DNA of 64,000 nt from the NCBI GenBank assembly GCA_037443785.1, contig JBBINR010000003.1, positions 1 to 64,000 on the forward strand. The letters are read 5' to 3'. The notes beneath the pieces were generated by a model. The model was not told the DNA's origin. It saw nothing but the letters and a program-made list of their open reading frames with translations, and ran no database searches. This DNA comes from JAQUOA01 sp037443785. GTDB lineage: Bacteria > Bacteroidota > Ignavibacteria > UBA10030 > UBA8401. Positions within the stretch are counted from its first letter, which is position 1; the number at the start of each line of letters is the position of its first letter. A program made the position numbers and the translations under genes. Shown one piece after another: positions 14,611 through 22,420 of the stretch.

Positions 14611-16299
14611 TTAATTGGTATAGACATCGTTGACCGGAACAGGCGGCGTTGATTTGCGTCCCGTAATTTTCCGGTCGTGAATAAATTCGTGCGCACAAAT
14701 AATTGAATCCGGAGCGTCATCTTTTTTGTTTAACTTCACACCGGTGAAAGAAAAAAACTGAGCAAGGAACTTTTCGCCTTCCGGTGTCTTCGCAAATCCG
14801 GCAGGAAAAAAAACTTTGTCAGCTGCATACGCGCTTTGAAAATTTTTTGCAAGCTCGTCAACATTGTATCTTTTATATTCGATGTGCGGGAATGGCAACT
14901 TCTTTATTAAGCACCAGTTCCGAACATTGTTTGTCCAGTTGCTCTCTTGGTTCACGTTGCCGTCGAATCCGATATTCTTTACGTCGTGCGCTTTGCGCAT
15001 GCGGAACACTTCATCCAATAATTTGTTGCTGTCCGCAAACGATCTGCATAACGCTTCGGTGATGAAATAAGAATCCGTTGAGACAGAATATTTATAGACC
15101 GGCATCGCTGTCGTATCACCTTTCGATTTTTTTGAGAGGTTCGGGTCAACCCACAACACACCGCGTGCATCGTTCGGTATCGATGTATATTCGTGATAGT
15201 GATCGCGCGTGAAGAAATCGCCTTCCGGAGGAATTGGATTTTGTTGGAAGTTCGCCTGCCAGTCACTTCCAGATTTCGGCTTCAACATTTCCTTCAGTTC
15301 GTTCTCGCTCATTGCAGAATATTTTTTGAACCATAACGAGAAGCCGTCGTATTGTTCTAACCGTGACACAGAATCTTTACTGAAGCTGACAACTTTAGAA
15401 AGTGTGGTGAATGTTTCGCGGTCAATCCATGCTTTGAACGATGTCACAGTCCATGAACGTGCAAGAATGCCTTGCTCTTGTTCAAGCGATAAACGATGCA
15501 GCGCGCCGGCTGTTGTAAAGTCGTTGCCAAGAATTAAGAATGTGCCGCCATCGGAAAGAGATTGGAACGCTTCGGAAATTTTATCGATGCGTAGCTGCAC
15601 TGCGTCGTTGCTGAATGACGATTCAAGTGTTTCGATGTCATCACCGAGAAGGAATTGCGGCCTGCCGAACAAACGAGTGTAACCGCGTAACGAACGACCT
15701 TCTGAAAATGATGCGATGTATTTCCATTCGTTCAATGCAGAAATTTTCGTCGAAGCCGATTTCTTTTTCTTTTTTCCATCGTTCATAAAAGAAAAATCTG
15801 CTGTTGCACGGAATCGGCATTGATCTGAGTTAGCTTCGGCGAATTCAATTTTGAAATCTTCGCGGATGCGTTCATTGTCGGCGAGCAGCATAATGCAATC
15901 GCGCAAAATGTTTGCGGACTTCAAAATCGTTTCTGCATACGTTCCGGCAATTTTTATTTTACCGCACAGCAGCATCCATAACAGCGTTGTTTTTCCTTTT
16001 GCCGTCTTACCGTGTTTTCGAGGTCCGAAAATTGTGTGCACGCCGGCAACCTGCGCAACTTCACCGATGTAACCGTGCAACTCGCACGGCGGCGCGTAAC
16101 TTTCATACATCGACGGCGGAAAATAATATTTATCGAACGCTTCATGCGATGCGAACGCTTCTCGCAATCTTTTTTCCCGCGCTTGCGGTGTTCGTTCTGC
16201 ATCGGTGAATGGCTGTACCTGCGACAACATCGCTGCAAGTTCTGCGTTCGCTTCAAACTGCGGGAAGGTATGCTGTATGTGTGAAAAAGTATTTTCCAT
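14611..16299 (-). CDS. Terminase large subunit (Mu gp28-like)
   Basis: 562 residues. The ATPase domain has Walker A GPRKHGKT at 92-99 and a Walker B-like FLLGDDIE near residue 218. The nuclease domain shows the acidic positions WVDPNLSKKS, IGFDGNVN and a late DDAPDSI. It packages phage DNA headfully into the prohead. The start overlaps the preceding small gene (TAATG). The gene is in the leftward operon, whereas its presumed small subunit is in a separate operon at 19561-20061. Confidence 0.88.
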   Translation of the reverse strand: MENTFSHIQHTFPQFEANAELAAMLSQVQPFTDAERTPQAREKRLREAFASHEAFDKYYFPPSMYESYAPPCELHGYIGEVAQVAGVHTIFGPRKHGKTAKGKTTLLWMLLCGKIKIAGTYAETILKSANILRDCIMLLADNERIREDFKIEFAEANSDQCRFRATADFSFMNDGKKKKKSASTKISALNEWKYIASFSEGRSLRGYTRLFGRPQFLLGDDIETLESSFSNDAVQLRIDKISEAFQSLSDGGTFLILGNDFTTAGALHRLSLEQEQGILARSWTVTSFKAWIDRETFTTLSKVVSFSKDSVSRLEQYDGFSLWFKKYSAMSENELKEMLKPKSGSDWQANFQQNPIPPEGDFFTRDHYHEYTSIPNDARGVLWVDPNLSKKSKGDTTAMPVYKYSVSTDSYFITEALCRSFADSNKLLDEVFRMRKAHDVKNIGFDGNVNQESNWTNNVRNWCLIKKLPFPHIEYKRYNVDELAKNFQSAYAADKVFFPAGFAKTPEGEKFLAQFFSFTGVKLNKKDDAPDSIICAHEFIHDRKITGRKSTPPVPVNDVYTN

Positions 16300-16484
16300 T
16301 AGTCGTTCACCGGATTGTTTGAATCGAACTCATCGTCTGAAAAAATATTGTCAGTCTTGCGCTTCGGAATTTTTCCGCTGAGTTTTTCCTGCGGCTGTAT
16401 AAACTGGCACTCGCATTGCGCAAGAGTCTTGTTGCATCGTTCACAAATTTTTGTAAAGTCAGTTTCAATTATTATTTCTTCCAT
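16299..16484 (-). CDS. Small four-cysteine prophage protein
   Basis: 61 residues from the ATG at 16484 (MEEIIIETDFTK). CERCNKTLAQCEC is a compact cysteine cluster. The tail is acidic (SDDEFDSNNPVND). It is translationally coupled to the terminase by a TAATG overlap. Function unknown. Confidence 0.6.
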   Translation of the reverse strand: MEEIIIETDFTKICERCNKTLAQCECQFIQPQEKLSGKIPKRKTDNIFSDDEFDSNNPVND

Positions 16485-16544
16485 GTTGACCTTTGATTGA
16501 ATAGAGCCTGCTGCGTGCGCAAACATGCAGCAGGCGTTGCAACG

Positions 16545-16805
16545 TTACGCGAAACTACGACCGCCTTCTGCGACACCGCCCTCTCTAAAATGACTTACTT
16601 CCGGAAGCATTGCGTTGATCACTTGATGAGTAATATTTCGCAGTCCGGAACAGATGATACGTTGATTGCGAAGTTCCTGTGTGCATGCCAGCAACAATAA
16701 GCCTTGATGTTCCGCAGATGTTTCCGCCGCGACAAGCTGCGCTTGAAGCATCGTGAGTTCATCACGCAAAATTATTCGAGCGATTGCTTTCAAAATATTT
16801 TTCAT
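16545..16805 (-). CDS. Hypothetical early prophage protein
   Basis: 86 residues, starting MKNILKAIARIILRDEL. It is helical, with a long amphipathic segment (LQAQLVAAETSAEHQ). The start overlaps the previous stop by 4 bases. No family recognised; a membrane-surface or coiled-coil role is possible. Confidence 0.5.
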   Translation of the reverse strand: MKNILKAIARIILRDELTMLQAQLVAAETSAEHQGLLLLACTQELRNQRIICSGLRNITHQVINAMLPEVSHFREGGVAEGGRSFA

Positions 16806-17068
16806 AGTGCGCCCTCCGATAAATATTTTTCCGGTATCTCTTCTTTGTGCAGCGCATAGTGCAAACGGATTGCATAGTCGATCATTGCAGTGAGCGATGA
16901 GAATGTTTCCACATCGTTACCATAGACAGTTCCGTTCAATATGAAACACCAACCGCACAGCACATCGTCATACCAAAAATTTTCGATGAAAGGATATTGC
17001 TCTGCAAGTTCTTCGTACAGACGTTCGATGCTGATAAGAAGCGACTGACGTTTCTCTTCGATGTTCAT
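16802..17068 (-). CDS. Hypothetical early prophage protein
   Basis: 88 residues. Helical N-terminus, then an aromatic-rich middle (YPFIENFWYDDVLCGWCF) and a C-terminal helix. The start overlaps the previous stop (ATGA). Coupled to both neighbours. Function unknown. Confidence 0.55.
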   Translation of the reverse strand: MNIEEKRQSLLISIERLYEELAEQYPFIENFWYDDVLCGWCFILNGTVYGNDVETFSSLTAMIDYAIRLHYALHKEEIPEKYLSEGAL

Positions 17069-17235
17069 TTGCGTTGCCCTTCCATTTTACTGAATGCACG
17101 TTCAAGAATTGCTTTCGCTCGTGGGTTGTATGATTCTGCGAAGCGTGACAGTTGATGCTTTGGAATAAAATCTTTTCCGTTATCAATTTTGCTTTGTTGC
17201 GGAACTTGCTGCATTGCCATTTTTTGATTCTTCAT
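17065..17235 (-). CDS. Small early prophage protein
   Basis: 56 residues, MKNQKMAMQQVPQQSKIDN at the N-terminus, then FIPKHQLSRFAESYNPRAK and a basic helix. A near-perfect GGAGG precedes the ATG at 17235. It overlaps both neighbouring genes by 3-4 bases (ATGA on each side). These couplings make it convincing despite its size. Function unknown. Confidence 0.6.
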   Translation of the reverse strand: MKNQKMAMQQVPQQSKIDNGKDFIPKHQLSRFAESYNPRAKAILERAFSKMEGQRK

Positions 17236-17429
17236 TTTTGTTCCTCCGAAGTATGTTGATGAAGTTCAGTTTCTTCTAATTCACCGTATGCAAAATTCAA
17301 CGATTCAATGTCTTGCTCGGCAATTTGCAATAAGTAACCGCTGCTCAATACAACCGCATTGCCTTCAACGCGAACGATCTTTCTACCTATCAATGCTTCT
17401 TTGGCTCCATCGCAAAGTTTTGTTGCCAT
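17232..17429 (-). CDS. Small early prophage protein
   Basis: 65 residues from the ATG at 17429 with TCGGAG upstream. The middle has a beta-like pattern (IVRVEGNAVVLSSGYLLQI) and the end is acidic. Function unknown. Confidence 0.55.
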   Translation of the reverse strand: MATKLCDGAKEALIGRKIVRVEGNAVVLSSGYLLQIAEQDIESLNFAYGELEETELHQHTSEEQK

Positions 17430-17461
17430 AAATATTTTCTCCGATTAGTTAGTGATGAAAA

Positions 17462-17854
17462 TTATTTTGAAAACTTACTTGCAGGGAAAATGTAAATTCC
17501 CTTTTTGTCAGAATATTGTTTCTCTGTTAAACCATATCTCAATTTCTCATTCAAAAATTCAACAGCGTCTTGTTTCGAGTTGAACTTCTTTACATATCCG
17601 CGTTGCGTTAAAACAAATTCATAACCGTTGAGAGAAATTCCGTGCGGGTTCCGAGCGATAATAAATTTTTCTTTTGGCACTCGCGGAGTGATCAGACCTT
17701 GTTCGATGCAGAATTGTTTTAGTGCCGCAACTTTTTTCTTTGAGATGTAGTCGAATCGTTTGTTGATGAAGTTTGATACATCGGCGCGGGTAATTTCTTT
17801 GCCGGTTTTTGAAAAAACGAAATCTTTCAAATTTGCGTTATAAGCGATTTTCAT
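17462..17854 (-). CDS. Early prophage protein, possible DNA binding
   Basis: 130 residues from the ATG at 17854; a TTG four codons upstream is an alternative. The N-terminal half contains ITRADVSNFINKRFDYISKK, which could be a helix-turn-helix. The C-terminal half (GYEFVLTQRGYVKKFNSKQDAVEFLNEK) looks beta-alpha. It is the second gene after the leftward early promoter. Family unknown. Confidence 0.55.
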   Translation of the reverse strand: MKIAYNANLKDFVFSKTGKEITRADVSNFINKRFDYISKKKVAALKQFCIEQGLITPRVPKEKFIIARNPHGISLNGYEFVLTQRGYVKKFNSKQDAVEFLNEKLRYGLTEKQYSDKKGIYIFPASKFSK

Positions 17855-17884
17855 TGTTTTTTCCAATAGTTAGTGGTAGTAATG

Positions 17885-17900
17885 TTTGGGAATTCCCAAA
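17885..17900. promoter_or_regulatory. Perfect 16-bp palindrome between ner-like gene and next gene
   Basis: TTTGGGAATTCCCAAA is a perfect palindrome in the short gap after the Ner-like gene. It could be an operator for one of the switch proteins or an RNA hairpin that sets the ratio of the first two early genes. Confidence 0.5.
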
Positions 17901-17921
17901 ATCATGTTTGGAACGCGATTT

Positions 17922-18098
17922 TTACGCAGCCTTCTCGAACCGCTCGACCTCTTTTTTCATGATTTTGGCAATTCTCTTTCTATGCTTTAGTCCGGGGCGC
18001 TGTCCGGACAAAATCATGTGTGCGTAAACTTCGCTCACTCCGAGCCGCCTTCCGATCTCCGCAGAATTAAATAGCTTTGCAACGTTGTTGACTTTCAT
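17922..18098 (-). CDS. Ner/Cro-like HTH regulator
   Basis: 58 residues, MKVNNVAKLFNSAEIGRRLG at the start. The helix-turn-helix is AEIGRRLGVSEVYAHMILSG, followed by a basic tail. A strong AGGAG lies before the ATG at 18098. It is the first gene of the leftward operon, directly behind a near-consensus promoter and divergent from a second HTH regulator. This is the position of Ner in Mu, which represses early and repressor transcription. Function by context. Confidence 0.75.
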   Translation of the reverse strand: MKVNNVAKLFNSAEIGRRLGVSEVYAHMILSGQRPGLKHRKRIAKIMKKEVERFEKAA

Positions 18099-18150
18099 TT
18101 AATTGTCTCCTATGTTTGTTTAGTGTTAAAAACGTTTATTACTCTAAACC

Positions 18151-18179
18151 AATATAGTGAAACTCGCTACTTTTGTCAA
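18151..18179 (-). promoter_or_regulatory. Leftward early promoter of prophage
   Basis: Read leftward: TTGACA (18179-18174), exactly 17 bp, TATATT (18156-18151). The start would be near 18144, about 45 bases upstream of the Ner-like ATG. TAGTG occurs three times around it (18121, 18155, 18188), twice followed by GAA/GATTATCGAAAC-like sequence, and may form operators. Confidence 0.8.
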
Positions 18180-18209
18180 GCAGAAAATAGTGATTATCGA
18201 AACTTTTTT

Positions 18210-18629
18210 ATGAGCGATATAACCCCTGAAAAATTAGAAGCGTTCGGTCATTCTCTTGTGGGGAAAGGTCACGGCTGGCAAAAAAAATTTGCTGATAAAC
18301 TTAAAATTCGTTCAACGCAAGTATCAAAGATGTTATTGGGTCTTGAACCGATTGGTTCTAAGATGCAGCTGCGATTGTATGAACTTGGCTACGCTGATGA
18401 AGAAGAGTTGATTGCGCGCGACGCAATCGCACATTATTCCTCTCAAAAAATAAAAACTGCATCAGAGTGGCTTGAGCGTGAAGCGATACGTTCAAGGAAT
18501 ACAGAAATCTCAGAACAGATTCGCTTACTTTGCGACATCGTAAAAATTTTAGAGGTGAAACCGAAAGAGGAACTTAAACGTGCAAAAGAATTATTGCGTG
18601 CCGGAGGATTTCAAAACTCAAACCACTAA
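18210..18629 (+). CDS. HTH transcriptional regulator, probable lysogeny repressor
   Basis: 139 residues from the ATG at 18210 (MSDITPEKLEAFGHSL). The frame is open upstream, but that would run through the divergent promoter. The Cro/CI-type HTH is WQKKFADKLKIRSTQVSKMLLG (about residues 20-41). The C-terminal half is helical (EISEQIRLLCDIVKILE) and may dimerise; no peptidase catalytic pair is seen. It lies divergent to the Ner-like gene with the early promoter between. This is the expected place for the maintenance repressor. No clear ribosome site precedes it. Confidence 0.65.
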   Translation: MSDITPEKLEAFGHSLVGKGHGWQKKFADKLKIRSTQVSKMLLGLEPIGSKMQLRLYELGYADEEELIARDAIAHYSSQKIKTASEWLEREAIRSRNTEISEQIRLLCDIVKILEVKPKEELKRAKELLRAGGFQNSNH

Positions 18630-18635
18630 CATACT

Positions 18636-19022
18636 ATGGAAGAAAAAATAATTTATGAACACCGCGATATTAAAGTTTCAAATGTTCGCGCTGTTTTCGG
18701 CGATAAAACTTTTTCTATGTCGAATATAACTTCGGTGATGTTTATAAAAATTCCGAAGGTAATACGGTTGTATGGTGTGACAATAATATTTTTTGCCATT
18801 ACAATATACTACGTCTCGAAAGACAGCAGCGCAACATGGCAAATACCGACCGCAATCTTTTTAGCTCTCATCGGCGCATTACTGATTATTTTTGATCGAC
18901 AAAAATACGCAGTGAGAATTGGAACTGCAGGCGGTGAAATTAACGCGATCATTTTGAAAAGCGAATCAGAAATAAAATCCATCGTTGATTCACTCAATGA
19001 AGCAATCATAAAGCGTGGCTAA
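18636..19022 (+). CDS. DUF6232-like two-helix membrane protein
   Basis: 128 residues. The N-terminus (IIYEHRDIKVSNVRAVFG, FSMSNITSVMF) fits DUF6232-type proteins: a beta domain, then two membrane helices (about 47-63 and 70-85), then a cytoplasmic PH-like domain. It follows the regulator by 6 bases and is probably expressed in the lysogen. Such position suggests lysogenic conversion or exclusion of other phages; this is inference. Confidence 0.6.
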   Translation: MEEKIIYEHRDIKVSNVRAVFGDKTFSMSNITSVMFIKIPKVIRLYGVTIIFFAITIYYVSKDSSATWQIPTAIFLALIGALLIIFDRQKYAVRIGTAGGEINAIILKSESEIKSIVDSLNEAIIKRG

Positions 19023-19125
19023 TTTACCGTCACATCAAAATTATAAACTTCGTAAGATAATCGTCTTCACCGTTCTAAGTCTCAGCTGCGTCATCGTGTG
19101 GCTCTCAGTGATCTTTGATTGGTGA
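19015..19125 (+). CDS. Possible 36-residue membrane peptide
   Basis: A GTG at 19015 overlaps the previous gene by 8 bases and opens a 36-codon frame: basic N-terminus MANLPSHQNYKLRKI, then one hydrophobic helix (IVFTVLSLSCVIVWLSVIF). It could be a small membrane partner of the DUF6232-like protein. The evidence is only coupling and composition. Confidence 0.4.
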   Translation: MANLPSHQNYKLRKIIVFTVLSLSCVIVWLSVIFDW

Positions 19126-19156
19126 AGAAATGTAAATTGTCAAAGAACAAAAATTT

Positions 19157-19564
19157 TTATTGCTGCGTTGAATCGTACACAACATTGAATTCGACATACG
19201 CCGCCGCAAAGTCTGAGTAGTAACCGTCGAACTTCACCGGCTCCGCATTCTGCTGAATCATTACATCGGAAATTTCATTTACGATCTTTTCAACCTTCTC
19301 GCATAACTCAATCGCATCGAGCGCGCTGTAGATTGGATTGTCTTCACCGCCTGCGCAGGCAAAGAATGTGAACTTCGATTTTCTGATCACACTTCCTTTT
19401 TGTGAAGTTGTCCCGGGTTCCGGGTCAATATAAATCCACACGCACGGTGTCATACTCGGCATCGTACCGAATTTTCCAAAGTCAACATCAACCTTTGCAG
19501 CGGTCATCAATGCATGCTGCTGCAGTGCCGTTCGTATCGCGCTTGCCGCTTCTCGCAGTATCAT
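19157..19564 (-). CDS. Phage neck/tail-completion protein (Mu gp37-like)
   Basis: 135 residues, MILREAASAIRTALQQHAL at the N-terminus, ending VEFNVVYDSTQQ. The amphipathic start, the VWIYIDPEPG strand and the C-terminal strand fit small head-tail connectors of the DUF1834/gp37 type. It is last in a three-gene leftward operon after the DUF1320-like gene, as gp36-gp37 in Mu. Its start overlaps the previous stop (ATGA). Confidence 0.55.
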   Translation of the reverse strand: MILREAASAIRTALQQHALMTAAKVDVDFGKFGTMPSMTPCVWIYIDPEPGTTSQKGSVIRKSKFTFFACAGGEDNPIYSALDAIELCEKVEKIVNEISDVMIQQNAEPVKFDGYYSDFAAAYVEFNVVYDSTQQ

Positions 19565-20061
19565 CGTTTTTTCTCCATCTTGATTTTCGCAATTTCCTCA
19601 TTGTAAATTTTTATCACGTCATCATTGGTTGCACCCGGTGCATAACGCCGGATGATGCGCGCGATGATTTCAGCGTCTGCTCGGTTCATGTGCGCTTCAA
19701 GTTCAACGCTTTGCAGGAACTGCCGAATGCGCGACATCTTGTAAAGAATGCTGACCCGCGAATTCAATTTCATTTTTGGATTCATCTCAAGCATTCCGGC
19801 ACAGAGCGAGAGCTGCGATTTCATCAAGCCGAGATCGTCATTTTCATCACGCATCATTTGTGCTGCGTTTAACTGTCCCTTCGATGTGTTTTTCAGGAGT
19901 TCGGATTTTTCAGCGTGCTTCTGCAGCGCGTAACGCGCTTGGTGAATCTTCACGTGAAATTTTTTAGAAAGGTCCTGCAGCGTCGCTTCAGGATGATTGC
20001 TTTTCCAAATGGATATTTTACTCTGCAGTTGATCGGAAATAAAAATTCTTTTCTTATTCAT
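19561..20061 (-). CDS. Probable terminase small subunit (DUF1804-like)
   Basis: 166 residues from the ATG at 20061 (MNKKRIFISDQLQSKI). An N-terminal HTH (EATLQDLSKKFHVKIHQARYAL) is followed by a helical region and a C-terminal basic tail (ARIIRRYAPG). This layout fits small terminases of transposable phages (gp27/DUF1804 type). It overlaps the DUF1320-like gene by 8 bases. The call is by layout, not strong motif identity. Confidence 0.5.
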   Translation of the reverse strand: MNKKRIFISDQLQSKISIWKSNHPEATLQDLSKKFHVKIHQARYALQKHAEKSELLKNTSKGQLNAAQMMRDENDDLGLMKSQLSLCAGMLEMNPKMKLNSRVSILYKMSRIRQFLQSVELEAHMNRADAEIIARIIRRYAPGATNDDVIKIYNEEIAKIKMEKKR

Positions 20062-20398
20062 TCTCGTAGAGTCCTCCCATCGTTCCAACTTTCGCCGGAG
20101 TTGTTGATGTTGAACCGCCTGCATGTTGCGCAAGAGTTTTCATTGCATTATCATAATTCTTGGTGATGCGAGAATTATATTCCGGCGAGGTTGCTTCTAA
20201 TTTTACGCTTGCAAGATATTCAAGAATCCATGCATACGGCTGTTGCATCCAATCCGGCGCTGTCGTAAACGTTCCGCACTTATCAATAATCATCGTCTCA
20301 GTATTTGCAGCGAACTTTCCAAAGTTCGTTTCATCGGCAAGAACTTTTGCGGCAGACTTGCTGAGCAGTTCTTTGATGTCGTTGTAGGTATAGAGCAT
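20054..20398 (-). CDS. DUF1320-like head-tail connector (Mu gp36-like)
   Basis: 114 residues from the ATG at 20398 (MLYTYNDIKELLSKSA), with AAAGGA upstream. The central WMQQPYAWILEYLASVKL and following NYDNAMKTLAQ fit the all-helical gp36/DUF1320 connectors, which have a xDxxxxL.PYA.ILEYLA-like motif. It is the first gene of the leftward connector operon, divergent from the scaffold gene. Confidence 0.65.
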   Translation of the reverse strand: MLYTYNDIKELLSKSAAKVLADETNFGKFAANTETMIIDKCGTFTTAPDWMQQPYAWILEYLASVKLEATSPEYNSRITKNYDNAMKTLAQHAGGSTSTTPAKVGTMGGLYENE

Positions 20399-20454
20399 GA
20401 CGTCCTTTCTAAAATGATAATGCAAACATACCGCACGCAGAAAAAAAAAGTCGG

Positions 20455-20478
20455 GTATATGCGGATATACTCTATAAT
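20455..20478 (+). promoter_or_regulatory. Rightward late promoter with palindromic operator
   Basis: A perfect -10 box TATAAT (20473-20478) has no matching -35 hexamer at the right spacing. Instead the palindrome GTATATGCGGATATAC (20455-20470) abuts it. This is the layout of Mu late promoters, where the activator C binds a dyad near -35. It drives scaffold and capsid genes. The activator is not identified. Confidence 0.6.
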
Positions 20479-20542
20479 AATTTTCCCGCGTGATTAAATT
20501 TGCATCGTTCATTTAGCAACCACATACACAGGAGAAAATTTT

Positions 20543-21070
20543 ATGAAGTTAAAAGATTTTGTTGCGCTGTTGAAAAAACTTTTGCCGGACAAGGTGAAAG
20601 AGATCGAGGAAGTTGAAAAAACAATTTCCGATGAACCGCCGACACCTCCAACTCCGAAAAAGGAACCGGAGACGGAAACGATTCCGCCAGCGCTGCAGCG
20701 GTTCATCGATTCTCAAACGGAAGCAATAAAGAATTTGTCGCAGCAGGTGAAAGACCTGAATGAGAAATCACAGTCGAATGAAAAAAATCAGCTGCAGGAA
20801 AAAATCGACACCGTGATTACGAAGGCAAAAGCTGATAAAAAAATTGCAGCGAAAGATGACGTGTCTGAAAAAATGTATCGCACGTTACTTGAAGCCAACT
20901 TCGATAATGCAAAAAAAGTGATCGAAGTATTGCCGGTCATCGGTGAAGCTGCAGCAACAAAGACGAATGTCCAAACCGCCGTGTCTCGCGGTACGCTCGG
21001 TGCAACGCAGACGGAACTCGGCAAAAAAATTGCAGAGTTCAGCGGCACTGCACAGACAAAAACTGAATAA
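20543..21070 (+). CDS. Probable capsid scaffold protein
   Basis: 175 residues directly before the capsid gene, with AGGAG upstream. It is highly charged with Pro-rich middle (EPPTPPTPKKEPETETIPP), a coiled coil (about 60-100) and a basic/helical C-terminus (ELGKKIAEFSG). That composition and position are typical of scaffolds. There is no visible protease domain, unlike Mu gpI. Confidence 0.65.
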   Translation: MKLKDFVALLKKLLPDKVKEIEEVEKTISDEPPTPPTPKKEPETETIPPALQRFIDSQTEAIKNLSQQVKDLNEKSQSNEKNQLQEKIDTVITKAKADKKIAAKDDVSEKMYRTLLEANFDNAKKVIEVLPVIGEAAATKTNVQTAVSRGTLGATQTELGKKIAEFSGTAQTKTE

Positions 21071-21103
21071 CCATTTTTTCATTATCACATAAAGGAGTAA
21101 CAC

Positions 21104-22069
21104 ATGAATATAGCTCAAGTGTCATCGCTCAGCGGTCGCGGTCAAGGTTTACTGGAAGTCATGATTCAGGAAGCCCCGCTTCTGCAAACAGCGGAGTTCA
21201 AGCTGGAAGGAAGTTCGCATCTTGTTGTCACCGGTCGAAGCAAAACGACCGACAGTGCTGCGCGCAAAGAAGGTGATCCCGGCGCAAAAAATACACCGAC
21301 ACCAAATACCACTGCGCGCAATCTCGCGCTCTACACACGCAACGTGTATATCGACGATGTCCGTCGTAACGACGTTGCTGCCGGTCTGCAGTCTGTTGAA
21401 GGATTGCGCTCGTTCGGCGATACACAGCTTCGCGTTGAAGCGAAAGGTCTCGCGTCTGAACTTGCGAATGAAATCATTAACGGTATCGATGCAAACGACG
21501 TCGGCGGTGTGTATCACATGCTCGGCATCAATCAGTTTGTAAAGGATGCTGCTGCTGCCGGACAAACAGCGCGCTTCGGTTTTACCGCTGCGCAAATTGC
21601 CGCGTTGAACAAAGAGGTAACACTGCAGCTAAATACCGCTGCAAACCAAGATGCATTTGTTGAATTGCTGGAACAAGAGATCGTGAATGTTCCGGGTGCG
21701 AATGCACTTATCATGAGCGGTCCGCTTTTCGCGCGTCTTGGAACAATTGCGCGACGGCTCGGCGCTGCAGGCGAAACACGAAACAGCTTCGGCGTTTCGG
21801 TGAAGACGTTTGCAAACGTTCCGATGATTCCGGTTGCAGGATTGGCAATGGATGAAACATACGATGCCGTTGTCAACGCAGGCTCTATCTTCATCGTTCG
21901 CTTTGCTGAAGATACCGGCGTGCAGATCGACACGAACAGCGGTATCGCATTCAAAGACTTCGACGAAGTCGAATCGATTCCTGCCGGCATGTCGCGCATT
22001 CAATCGTTCGTCAACCTGTCAATCCGTGAATTGAATTCTATTCGCCGATTGTCACGCATTACGCTGTAA
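21104..22069 (+). CDS. Major capsid protein
   Basis: 321 residues, AAAGGAG upstream of ATG. The composition is typical of HK97-fold capsids: a flexible N-arm (about 1-90), an alpha-rich P domain (ANEIINGIDANDVGG, ELLEQEIVNVPGANALIMSG) and a C-terminal beta part (SIFIVRFAEDTGVQIDTNSG, LSIRELNSIRRLSRI). It follows the scaffold and precedes the tail genes. It does not clearly match Mu gpT at the sequence level that I can judge; the HK97-like capsids of other temperate phages are the closer pattern. Confidence 0.78.
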   Translation: MNIAQVSSLSGRGQGLLEVMIQEAPLLQTAEFKLEGSSHLVVTGRSKTTDSAARKEGDPGAKNTPTPNTTARNLALYTRNVYIDDVRRNDVAAGLQSVEGLRSFGDTQLRVEAKGLASELANEIINGIDANDVGGVYHMLGINQFVKDAAAAGQTARFGFTAAQIAALNKEVTLQLNTAANQDAFVELLEQEIVNVPGANALIMSGPLFARLGTIARRLGAAGETRNSFGVSVKTFANVPMIPVAGLAMDETYDAVVNAGSIFIVRFAEDTGVQIDTNSGIAFKDFDEVESIPAGMSRIQSFVNLSIRELNSIRRLSRITL

Positions 22070-22114
22070 AATTATTCTCCACACGCTCGCGTCGTCTCCT
22101 GCTGCATTATTCTT

Positions 22115-22145
22115 GTCCCGTTGTTGACTCCGACAACAACGGGAC
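22115..22145 (+). terminator. Stem-loop after capsid gene
   Basis: GTCCCGTTGTTG pairs with CAACAACGGGAC (12 bp, 7-base loop). No U-tract follows, so it is probably a partial terminator or RNA-stability hairpin that raises capsid mRNA over downstream tail mRNA. Confidence 0.6.
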
Positions 22146-22180
22146 GGGATAGTGCGGTGAGAACGAAGAAAGGAAACTTT

Positions 22181-22399
22181 TTGGAACAAGAACTAACGGT
22201 TTTAGGAGTTGCTGCAACATCAATCACGCTCATCTACGGCGGCATACGTGTTATCTCATTTGTTTCCGATAGACCGAAACGTGAGGAAGTGACAAAGATG
22301 ATCGAAGACAAACTTGAAGTGGTGAATGTAAAAATTGACGGCGTTGCGCGTGATGTAAAACGTATCGCCGATGCTTTTGACAAAAAAACAAAACGCTAA
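22181..22399 (+). CDS. Small membrane protein, holin-like position
   Basis: 72 residues from a TTG at 22181 that has AAAGGA 6 bases upstream; a GTG at 22157 is the alternative. One membrane helix (VLGVAATSITLIYGGIRVI) is followed by a charged coiled coil (KMIEDKLEVVNVKIDG). This resembles small phage membrane proteins (XhlA- or spanin-like in shape) but lies between capsid and tail genes. Function uncertain. Confidence 0.5.
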   Translation: MEQELTVLGVAATSITLIYGGIRVISFVSDRPKREEVTKMIEDKLEVVNVKIDGVARDVKRIADAFDKKTKR

Positions 22400-22420
22400 T
22401 TATTTTTTGAAGGAGTAATC

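Noticed and set aside
14784..16284. Several open frames on the plus strand inside the terminase gene
   Set aside because: They have no ribosome sites and low-complexity, Arg/Cys-rich products. They are antisense shadows of the terminase gene.
22181..22399. Holin of a lysis cassette
   Set aside because: The helix plus coiled coil is holin-like, but no endolysin or spanin lies nearby and the position between capsid and tail tube is wrong. Kept as a membrane protein of unknown role.
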